NCBI GenBank assembly: GCA_003168295.1
Contig: PMST01000601.1
Span: forward strand, 1 to 18,813
From: Actinomycetota bacterium
GTDB lineage: Bacteria > Actinomycetota > Actinomycetes > Streptosporangiales > Streptosporangiaceae
Direction: 5' to 3'
Length of the DNA: 18,813 bases
Below the pieces are notes generated by a model, which had not been told where the DNA came from, made no database searches, and was given only the letters and a program-made list of their open reading frames with translations. Positions within the stretch are counted from its first letter, which is position 1. Each line of letters opens with the position of its first letter. The translations under genes and the position numbers were made by a program. Positions 6,548-12,342 of this stretch are shown here, piece after piece.

Positions 6548-7261
6548 TCAGGGAGTGGCGGCGGCTAGGGCGGCGATGCCGGACAGGCAGGCGGCCTCGT
6601 TATCGGACAGGTGCTCGCTCACGGCCCGGCGGATCTCCGCGGGTGAGCCCGAGCGGGCGGCGGCGAACAGGGCACGGTGCGCCATCTCCCGTTTGGCGCG
6701 GTCCTGCGGGGTCACCGCGTAGGTGTCGAAGACGACGCGCGTGTAGCGGTCGCAGGCATTCCACAGTTGCACGAGGATCCGCAGATCCCATTCGGTGGCC
6801 GCGGGGCGGAGATACACCATGTGCAGATCGTGGTGCAGGTTCCACAGGTGGTCGGCGTCATCGGTCCCGTCGATGTAGGCCCGCAGCAACTGCGCGGCCC
6901 GCTCAAAGTCCTCGTCGGTGAGGAACGCGCACGACCGGGCGGCCAGGTCGGGCTCGAGCAGCTGGCGCAGCCGGAAGATGGCCCGCAGCTCGTCCCGGTC
7001 TAGCGGGCTGACCATGGCGCTGCGCCCGGGACGAAGCACGATCAGGCCCTGGGCCTCCAGCCTGCGCAGCGCCTCACGCACCGGGATATGGCTGACCCCG
7101 AACTGCACGCTCAGTTCGGCGATCGAGAACTTGCGCCCAGGCGGCAGCACGCCGGAAAGCACGGCCCGGCGGATCTCCGCGGCGACCCGGTCGACGGCCG
7201 AATCGGGGGCTCCGGAAGCCTCGCGCCGGGGCGCAGGCGTCAGCTCAGCCATGTCAGCCAT
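6548..7261 (-). CDS. GntR-family regulator with FCD domain (operon member)
   Basis: 237-aa regulator. The N-terminal winged helix spans about residues 22-90 (VAAEIRRAVLSGVLPPGRKFSIAELSVQFGVSHIPVREALRRLEAQGLIVLRPGRSAMV). The FCD ligand domain follows, about 92-230, with histidines in DLHMVYL, AHRALFAA and SEHLSDNEA that fit the metal/carboxylate site of this family. The protein is probably a repressor responding to a pathway acid. Its ATG lies nine bases after the stop of the FAD monooxygenase gene, so it is the last gene of that operon. An alternative ATG is at 7252. It is clearly related to the GntR protein at 9995-10711, sharing the IPVREALR, RPGRSA and DELR blocks. The two paralogues bracket the hydrolase and monooxygenase genes. 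Confidence 0.88.
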   Translation of the reverse strand: MADMAELTPAPRREASGAPDSAVDRVAAEIRRAVLSGVLPPGRKFSIAELSVQFGVSHIPVREALRRLEAQGLIVLRPGRSAMVSPLDRDELRAIFRLRQLLEPDLAARSCAFLTDEDFERAAQLLRAYIDGTDDADHLWNLHHDLHMVYLRPAATEWDLRILVQLWNACDRYTRVVFDTYAVTPQDRAKREMAHRALFAAARSGSPAEIRRAVSEHLSDNEAACLSGIAALAAATP

Positions 7262-7270
7262 GGGCTGAAT

Positions 7271-8974
7271 CTACCGTGGCGGCCGGTTCGGGGCCTTCGG
7301 GCCGGCGCCCCGGACCCGGTCGATGATCACCGCCGGGTCGGCCGGCAGCGCATCGGCGCACCAGGCCACGTGCTGATCCGGGCGGACCAGGACCAGGCCC
7401 GCGCCGTAGCGCTGGCGCAGGTCCCGCGGGCGCAGGTCGAGAACATCAAGCGGGACGCCGGCCTTCGACGCCGCCTGGGCCAGAGGCAGCCAGGAGTCGG
7501 CAGGCGCATCGAGGACGAGCAGGGTCATCCCGGGGCCGAGCGAGTCGTAGACCGAGCGGCCCGGCTCGAGCCAGACGTGCGGCAGGCGGGCTCCCGGGCG
7601 CGCGCCCCGATGGGCGGCCGGGTGGGGGCCCGGCTGGGGGGCCGGGTCGGGGGCCGGGTCGGGGGCGGGGTGGAGGGCTGGGATCACTAGGGGGGAGGGG
7701 TCGTAGGAGAGGTCTAGGACTAGGTCCAGGGAGTGGAATTCTGCGGCTTTTTGCTGCTGGATGCGGCGGCCGGCCGTGCGGCGGGCCTGCTGGCCGACCT
7801 CGGTGTCGTCCTCCAGGCTCGCGGCCGCCAGGTCGGTGGAGAGGGTTTTCATGTTCTCGCTCGCCTCGCGGATCACCCGGTCCTGGACCGGGCGGCGTTC
7901 GGCTTCGTAGCTGGCCAGCAGTTCCTCCCCGCCCCAGCCCTGCAGCACCGCCGCGAGCTTCCAGCCGAGGTCGACGGCGTCGCCGATGCCGGTATTGAGG
8001 CCGTGGCCGCCGAACGGCGGGTTGAGATGCGCGGCGTCGCCGGCCAGGAAGACGCGGCCGGAGCGCAACCGGTCGACCAGCTGCATGCGGGCCGTCCACG
8101 GGTCGTCGGAGATGACCCGCGCGTCGACCGGCACGCCCGCGGCTCCTTCGATGAGGGACACCGCGGTGCGCCGTCCCAGTTCGGGCGGGACGCCTAGCGC
8201 GATGATCCACCATGTCCCGTTCCGGTCCATGGGTCCCATCAGGGCCGGGGTGCGGTCATTGACGATCCAGAACTGCACGGCCGGGCCGTGCTTGACCTGA
8301 GGCCACAGGCCGGGAGCGTGGAAGACCATGCCGAAGTTGGGCCGCAGCGCGAACTCACCGACGTAGCGCGCTCCGATCTGGTCCCGGACGGCGCTGCGCG
8401 GGCCGTCGCAGCCGAGCAGGTACTCCGCCTCGACGCTGGCCTGGCCGCCCGCGCGGTCCTGGATGGTCACCCGCACCGCGTCCGGATCCTGCTCGACGGA
8501 CGTCACCCGCAAGCCGGCGGCCAGGGTGCAGCCGGGCAACTCCGTCACCACGTCGCGCAGTAGCTCCTCGAGCACGTACTGCGGGGCCTGCTGGCCGGTC
8601 TCGGGGAAGCGGTCACCGTCGAGCGCGAGCCCGAGCACGCCGGTGAAACGCGAAAGCTCATAACCGGCCAGCGAGGTGCAGAACACGATGTCCTTCGACC
8701 AGGACACCGGCAGCGGCGCCGCCGCGCGGAAGCGGTCCGCGATGCCCCACCGCCGCAGGTGCTCCATGGTGCGGACGTTAACCGTCTTGCATCTCGGCCG
8801 GGCGCGGCTGACCTCCTCGCGGGGTTCGATCACCAGGCAGCTGACGCCGCGGCGGCCCAGCTCGACGGCCGCGGCCAGCCCGACCGGGCCGCCGCCCGCC
8901 ACCAGCACCTGGACCGAGCGCGGTAGCGACGTCAGCGGCAGCGCGGGACGCGCGCGAGGGTTAACCGAGCCCAT
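7271..8974 (-). CDS. FAD-dependent aromatic hydroxylase (group A monooxygenase)
   Basis: 567-aa flavoprotein of the MhpA/PheA/TetX type. Evidence is the FAD dinucleotide motif GGGPVG (residues 27-32), the CDGPRSAVR motif at 189-197, and the FAD-ribityl motif GDAAHLNPPFGGHGLNTGIGD starting at 312. Members use NAD(P)H and O2 to hydroxylate phenolic rings. Here the substrate is unknown. After about 430 comes a Pro-Ala-Asp-rich linker, then a thioredoxin-like C-terminal domain usual in phenol-hydroxylase relatives. The ATG overlaps the end of the hydrolase gene by 14 bases, which suggests translational coupling. The hydrolase partner and the dioxygenase-like remnant upstream support a ring-degradation operon. 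A role in tailoring a natural product is an alternative. Confidence 0.88.
   Translation of the reverse strand: MGSVNPRARPALPLTSLPRSVQVLVAGGGPVGLAAAVELGRRGVSCLVIEPREEVSRARPRCKTVNVRTMEHLRRWGIADRFRAAAPLPVSWSKDIVFCTSLAGYELSRFTGVLGLALDGDRFPETGQQAPQYVLEELLRDVVTELPGCTLAAGLRVTSVEQDPDAVRVTIQDRAGGQASVEAEYLLGCDGPRSAVRDQIGARYVGEFALRPNFGMVFHAPGLWPQVKHGPAVQFWIVNDRTPALMGPMDRNGTWWIIALGVPPELGRRTAVSLIEGAAGVPVDARVISDDPWTARMQLVDRLRSGRVFLAGDAAHLNPPFGGHGLNTGIGDAVDLGWKLAAVLQGWGGEELLASYEAERRPVQDRVIREASENMKTLSTDLAAASLEDDTEVGQQARRTAGRRIQQQKAAEFHSLDLVLDLSYDPSPLVIPALHPAPDPAPDPAPQPGPHPAAHRGARPGARLPHVWLEPGRSVYDSLGPGMTLLVLDAPADSWLPLAQAASKAGVPLDVLDLRPRDLRQRYGAGLVLVRPDQHVAWCADALPADPAVIIDRVRGAGPKAPNRPPR
7618..7676. repeat. 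GC-rich imperfect repeat encoding a Pro-rich linker
   Basis: Imperfect repeats of GGGGCCGGGTCG and close variants on the plus strand encode the PAPDPAPDPAPQPGPHP stretch (about residues 436-452) of the monooxygenase. It separates the FAD core from the C-terminal domain. Confidence 0.7.
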
Positions 8975-9857
8975 CCTGGCGTGCCCACTGGACGCATTCC
9001 TGCGTGAAGGCCAGCTGGCGCAGGTGCAGGGCGTGCCCGAGGGTGTGGTGGTCGATGCTGTGCCCGGTGCCGCGGGCGACGCTGGCCTCGATGAACGGCA
9101 CGGCCGTGAACAACCCGGCGAAGCGCGCCACGTTCGCCGGCGAACTCTCCCACAGCGCGTCGAACTCGGCCAGCGCGTTGTGCACCGGCACCCGGACCTT
9201 GGGGGCCAGGCCGGGTAGGAGCTCGACCGGCCAGCGCGGCGCCTGGAACAGCTCGGACACCGGTACCGGGGCGTAGGAGCCGTGCGCCTCGGTGACGGCG
9301 GCGGCGGAGTGAGTGAAGGCGGGACCGAACATTACCTGGTCCCGCTGGTCATAGGGCAGGTCGACGGTCTGGTCCACCGGCAGTGACGCCAGCGCCTGGG
9401 CGGCTCCGCCCGCCGGGATGACCGCGCCCATCCCGGTTGCCGACACGCCCGCGAGCGCGAAGTCGGTCTCCCCCGCCGCGATCATCAGGGCGATCATGCC
9501 GCCGATCGAGTGGCCCACGAGCAGCACGCGGTGCGCCGAGAAATGCCTGGCGGCCTGGGCAATCGCGTCCGCGAGGAGCTCGGCGTGCCGGTCGAAGGTG
9601 TTCTGGTCCGGGGCCAGGGGCGAGCTGCCGCCGTAGTTCGGCCGGTCGAAGCTGACGACCTGGTAGCCGCTGGCCGCGGCGGTGTCCATGAACGATCCCT
9701 CGGGCGAGCCCGCCACGTCGAAATAGCGCGAGGTGTACGTGCCGCCGTGCAGGGCGGCGATCAGCGGCCGCGGGGAATCCGGCACCGGCGCGGTGGTCAG
9801 GGCCGAGATCGTGAGCCCGTCCGCCTTGAACTCGACGGTGGTGCGCTGCTGTGCCAT
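8961..9857 (-). CDS. Alpha/beta hydrolase
   Basis: 298-aa alpha/beta-hydrolase. The nucleophile elbow is VGHSIGGM with Ser117. HGG (residues 37-39) forms the oxyanion region. The likely catalytic His is H266 in GTGHSID, and D233 (AEFDALW) is a candidate acid. There is no signal peptide, so it is probably cytoplasmic. It could be a C-C bond hydrolase of a meta-cleavage pathway or an esterase, and sequence alone does not decide. The ATG at 9857 (MAQQRTT) shares its A with the stop of a 15-codon frame (TGATG). No good Shine-Dalgarno sequence lies directly before it, so translation probably depends on re-initiation. It is the first full gene of the operon, followed by the FAD monooxygenase with a 14-base overlap. 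Confidence 0.82.
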   Translation of the reverse strand: MAQQRTTVEFKADGLTISALTTAPVPDSPRPLIAALHGGTYTSRYFDVAGSPEGSFMDTAAASGYQVVSFDRPNYGGSSPLAPDQNTFDRHAELLADAIAQAARHFSAHRVLLVGHSIGGMIALMIAAGETDFALAGVSATGMGAVIPAGGAAQALASLPVDQTVDLPYDQRDQVMFGPAFTHSAAAVTEAHGSYAPVPVSELFQAPRWPVELLPGLAPKVRVPVHNALAEFDALWESSPANVARFAGLFTAVPFIEASVARGTGHSIDHHTLGHALHLRQLAFTQECVQWARQDGLG

Positions 9858-9904
9858 CAGCTGGTCTGGAACACTACGTGAGCGAATTTGGGCGCGATCG
9901 CCAT
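9857..9904 (-). pseudogene. 15-codon remnant resembling a VOC/extradiol dioxygenase N terminus
   Basis: A short frame, MAIAPKFAHVVFQTS, starts at ATG 9904 with AAAGGA six bases upstream. Its TGA overlaps the hydrolase ATG (TGATG). The peptide resembles the first strand of glyoxalase/extradiol dioxygenase (VOC) proteins, where a KFAHVV-TS strand precedes a helix and a metal-binding domain. The rest of such a gene is missing, so this looks like a deletion scar that now serves as a coupling leader for the hydrolase. The family assignment is by motif memory only. Confidence 0.5.
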
Positions 9905-9950
9905 CAGAAGTCCTTTGCCCGATATCTCGCCTAAAATATGGCTCAGACGC

Positions 9951-9968
9951 TAACAGATATATGTGATA
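9951..9968. promoter_or_regulatory. Imperfect palindrome, likely GntR operator
   Basis: TAACAGATATATGTGATA has seven of nine base pairs complementary around its centre. It lies between the hydrolase operon (minus) and the GntR gene (plus). It also falls within the spacer of a possible minus-strand promoter. The position fits an operator for one or both GntR paralogues. Confidence 0.5.
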
Positions 9969-9994
9969 ACAGTAAAGGAAACGGGGCAGTCCGG

Positions 9995-10711
9995 ATGGGG
10001 ACATCTCGGGGTGATACGACCCGCATCGGGACGGCTGGGCCGGCGGTCCGCCCGATCGAGTCGCGATCCGTGGCGGAGCAGGTCACGGTGGAGCTCCGCC
10101 GGTCGATTCTTTCCGGCGCCCTGGCGCCCGGGCAGGAGTTCTCCCTGCGCGAGATCGCGGACATGCTGCAGGTCAGCTTCATCCCGGTCCGCGAGGCGCT
10201 GCGCAGCCTGGAAGGCGAAGGCCTCGTCGTGACCCGGCCTGGCCGCAGCGCCCTGGTCGCTCCCCTGGACCTGGACGAACTCCGCGGCATTTACCGGCTG
10301 CGGCGCGGGCTCGAGCCCGAGATCGCCCAGCGGTCCTGCCTGCTGCTTTCCGAGGGCGAGCTCGATCGGCTGGAGCGTCAGGCGGCGGAGTTCGGCGAGG
10401 AGCAGCGGAGCATGAGCGAGATCTACGAAGACCACCATGCTTTCCACCTGGCCCTGCTCGCGCCCGCGGCTACGACCTGGGACATCCGGATCCTCACCAC
10501 CCTGTGGCGAGCCGCCGAACGCTACATCCGGATCGGCTTCGGCCTGCTCGATCCCCACCCGCACGAGCACTGGCGTCGCGAACGGGCCCACGAGGATCTC
10601 GTCGCCGCCTTCCGGCGGCACGATCCGGACGGCGCGGCGCAGGCGGTGCACCAGCACCTGGCCCGCAACGAGGAGATCGCCTTGCTGGCGCTGCGGCCAC
10701 CGGCCGAATGA
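9995..10711 (+). CDS. GntR-family regulator with FCD domain (divergent)
   Basis: 238-aa regulator with a winged helix at about residues 24-90 (SVAEQVTVELRRSILSGALAPGQEFSLREIADMLQVSFIPVREALRSLEGEGLVVTRPGRSALV). An FCD domain follows, with histidines in DHHAFHLALL, AHEDLVAAF and HQHLARNEE. It is probably an effector-responsive repressor of the divergent hydrolase/monooxygenase operon. The ATG at 9995 is the best start. AAGGAA lies about 14 bases upstream, which is rather far. The frame is open back to 9938, but that region holds the palindrome and promoter. It shares extensive blocks with the GntR protein encoded at the end of the operon, so the two are probably duplicates. Confidence 0.87.
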   Translation: MGTSRGDTTRIGTAGPAVRPIESRSVAEQVTVELRRSILSGALAPGQEFSLREIADMLQVSFIPVREALRSLEGEGLVVTRPGRSALVAPLDLDELRGIYRLRRGLEPEIAQRSCLLLSEGELDRLERQAAEFGEEQRSMSEIYEDHHAFHLALLAPAATTWDIRILTTLWRAAERYIRIGFGLLDPHPHEHWRRERAHEDLVAAFRRHDPDGAAQAVHQHLARNEEIALLALRPPAE

Positions 10712-10719
10712 TGCCGGGC

Positions 10720-10763
10720 GCTAGACCAGCGGCTCGCTTCTGGCCGGGGCGGCTAGACCAGCG
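10720..10763. repeat. 12-bp direct repeat in the gap between convergent genes
   Basis: GCTAGACCAGCG occurs at 10720-10731 and 10752-10763, just after the GntR stop. The function is unknown. The rest of the 116-bp gap shows no gene. Confidence 0.7.
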
Positions 10764-10827
10764 TTTCGATCGCGGCCGCGGCGGAATTCATTGCGGGGGC
10801 AGGCACCAGGGCCGTTCGGAATAAAGA

Positions 10828-11679
10828 TCATGAGGGTCGGCGGACGGTGCCACTGAGCAGGACCGCGCCCTGCTGGCTGGCGTCGCCTGGCTGCCCGGCG
10901 GTGATCTGCATGGTCTGGAACTGGGCCGGGTTCGCCGCGCTCCACATGGTGAAGGTCCCGTTCCCGCTGAACGTGCCCGCCGTGATGAGATCCGGATGGC
11001 CGGGCCGGTTACCCGCACCCGCGTACCAGCACTCGTAGAACTGGCCCGGGCGCAGGGCCGGGAGGTGGTCGACGGTGAGCCGGATCTCCCAGCCCCCGTC
11101 GTGGTGCCGGACCGTGGCGGAGCCCGCCGCCTGGCCATGCGGGGCGCGCAGGCTGAACGTCGCCGCCACCGCCGGGGCGGCGAAGGCCAGGGTCTGGACG
11201 GCGACGAACGCGGCCGCGGTCACCGCCGCGGCGGCCAGCGCGGTCGCCACCGGGAGCAGGGGGTTGCTCCAGTGGATGTGCCACCACCGGCTTGCCTTGC
11301 CGGCCTTGGCCTTTTCCGGGGTGAGCTGGGCCGGCCCGGCGTGCGGCTCGAGGCGGGTGGCTTTGTCCGGGGCGGCCCGCGGTGCAGCCTCGAAGACCGG
11401 TGCGGTCTTGGCCGGTGCGGTCTTGGCCGGACGGCCTGCCAGGATCGCGTGCTGAACGGCCGCGAGCGTCTTGGCGGCCAGGTCGGCGGGGGGCTCGATC
11501 GCGGGCGCGGCGCGGGAGATGCCCTGGGCTACCGGCGCGAACTCGGCGACGGCAGCCTGGCACTGATCGCAGCCGAGCAGGTGCGCCTCGAAGTCGCGGG
11601 CGTCATCCGGGTCCAGGGCGCCCAGAACCCACCCGGCCACCTCGGCGTGGTCGAGGGCGTGCTGGACGTCATAGGGCAT
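10828..11679 (-). CDS. RskA-like anti-sigma factor (orphan)
   Basis: 283-aa predicted membrane anti-sigma factor. The N-terminal zinc-finger-type ASD has HLLGCDQC (H33, C37, C40). An Ala/Pro/Lys-rich linker follows, with a duplicated AKTAP unit (two 15-bp repeats at 11399-11428). One transmembrane helix spans about residues 140-162. An extracytoplasmic RskA-type domain lies at about 175-283 (RHHDGGWEIRLTVDHLPALRPGQFYECWYAG). The protein would hold an ECF sigma factor until proteolysis. The ATG at 11679 (MPYDVQHALD) was chosen because GCGAGG lies just upstream. No sigma-factor gene is adjacent, although RskA-type genes are normally next to their ECF sigma gene. Its partner may lie elsewhere or have been lost. 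Confidence 0.82.
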   Translation of the reverse strand: MPYDVQHALDHAEVAGWVLGALDPDDARDFEAHLLGCDQCQAAVAEFAPVAQGISRAAPAIEPPADLAAKTLAAVQHAILAGRPAKTAPAKTAPVFEAAPRAAPDKATRLEPHAGPAQLTPEKAKAGKASRWWHIHWSNPLLPVATALAAAAVTAAAFVAVQTLAFAAPAVAATFSLRAPHGQAAGSATVRHHDGGWEIRLTVDHLPALRPGQFYECWYAGAGNRPGHPDLITAGTFSGNGTFTMWSAANPAQFQTMQITAGQPGDASQQGAVLLSGTVRRPS

Positions 11680-11718
11680 GAAACCTCGCTCAACCAGAGC
11701 GGCGCGCAAGGCCTGTGC

Positions 11719-11730
11719 GCGTCTTGACGC
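11719..11730. promoter_or_regulatory. Short palindrome upstream of the anti-sigma gene
   Basis: GCGTC-TT-GACGC is a perfect 5-bp-arm inverted repeat about 40 bases before the anti-sigma ATG. It could be a regulator site. It is short enough to be chance. Confidence 0.3.
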
Positions 11731-11760
11731 AGAACTCCTACAGGTACTTACGACGCCTCT

Positions 11761-11795
11761 GCGCCGAACGGTTCACCGCTGCGCTGATTTTTTTT
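11761..11795 (+). terminator. Rho-independent-like terminator with no obvious gene
   Basis: A GCGC...GCGC outer stem and a CGGT-TC-ACCG inner stem (11761-11784) are followed by TGA and eight T residues (11788-11795) on the plus strand. No plus-strand gene ends here, because the flanking anti-sigma and DoxX genes are both on the minus strand. Confidence 0.4.
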
Positions 11796-11836
11796 CAAAC
11801 CAGGACGGACGCTGTAGTTGCGGTGGGCTCCTGCGG

Positions 11837-12256
11837 TTAGTTGCTGGTGAGGTCGTCGATTACTAGGCCTAGGCCGATGCCCATCATCCAGGCGTCCTTG
11901 GCTAGGGGGATGCCCTGCTGGGTCGGGAACGGGGTGCCGTCCTTGCGCATGCCGGGCGTCCTGGCGTACAGGCCGAGCAGGCCGCCGGAGAACGCCGTCA
12001 GGCCCGCGCCCACCAGGGCGGACGGGATGACGGGCACCAGCAGGGCCGCGCCGAGCGTCATCTCGGTCGCCGACAGGAGCCGGACGAAGTCCTTGGGCTT
12101 GAGTTTGGCCAGGAACGGGTAGGCGCCCACGGCGAACCCGTGGAGCTGGGCGGCGGTCTCCTCATCCGCGGACCACTTGCCCACGCCGGAGTTGAGGATG
12201 AACGCGCCGGCCGCGATGCGCGGCGGCAGGTGCGAAGCCTTGATCTTGAAGCGCAT
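11837..12256 (-). CDS. DoxX-like membrane protein
   Basis: 139-aa protein with about four hydrophobic segments, including LLSATEMTLGAALLVPVIPSALVGAGLTAFSGGLLGLY and a C-terminal AKDAWMMGIGLGLVI. The RIAAGAFILNSGVGKW start is typical of DoxX/DoxX-like proteins. Members are inner-membrane proteins linked in some bacteria to thiol or quinone oxidoreduction, with no fixed reaction. The ATG at 12256 has GGAGGA six bases upstream. It lies 86 bp downstream of the acyl-CoA ligase gene on the same strand, so it could be read from that promoter. An inverted repeat in the gap may give separate control. Confidence 0.75.
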   Translation of the reverse strand: MRFKIKASHLPPRIAAGAFILNSGVGKWSADEETAAQLHGFAVGAYPFLAKLKPKDFVRLLSATEMTLGAALLVPVIPSALVGAGLTAFSGGLLGLYARTPGMRKDGTPFPTQQGIPLAKDAWMMGIGLGLVIDDLTSN

Positions 12257-12275
12257 GTCTTCCTCCGTGCATGAC

Positions 12276-12302
12276 GGGAAACGCGAGGCACCATTGTTTC
12301 CC
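12276..12302. promoter_or_regulatory. Inverted repeat GGGAAAC...GTTTCCC upstream of the DoxX gene
   Basis: Perfect 7-bp arms (12276-12282 and 12296-12302) are separated by 13 bases, between the acyl-CoA ligase gene and the DoxX gene. The element may be an operator or a leader hairpin. Confidence 0.4.
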
Positions 12303-12342
12303 AGCCGGGACGATGACCCTCGCCCGGGGCACCGCTTGGCGA

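Noticed and set aside
10772..10789. NotI-like GCGGCCGC followed by EcoRI GAATTC, suggesting a cloning junction
   Set aside because: Both sites occur by chance in GC-rich DNA. The flanking genes are natural and no vector sequence is seen.
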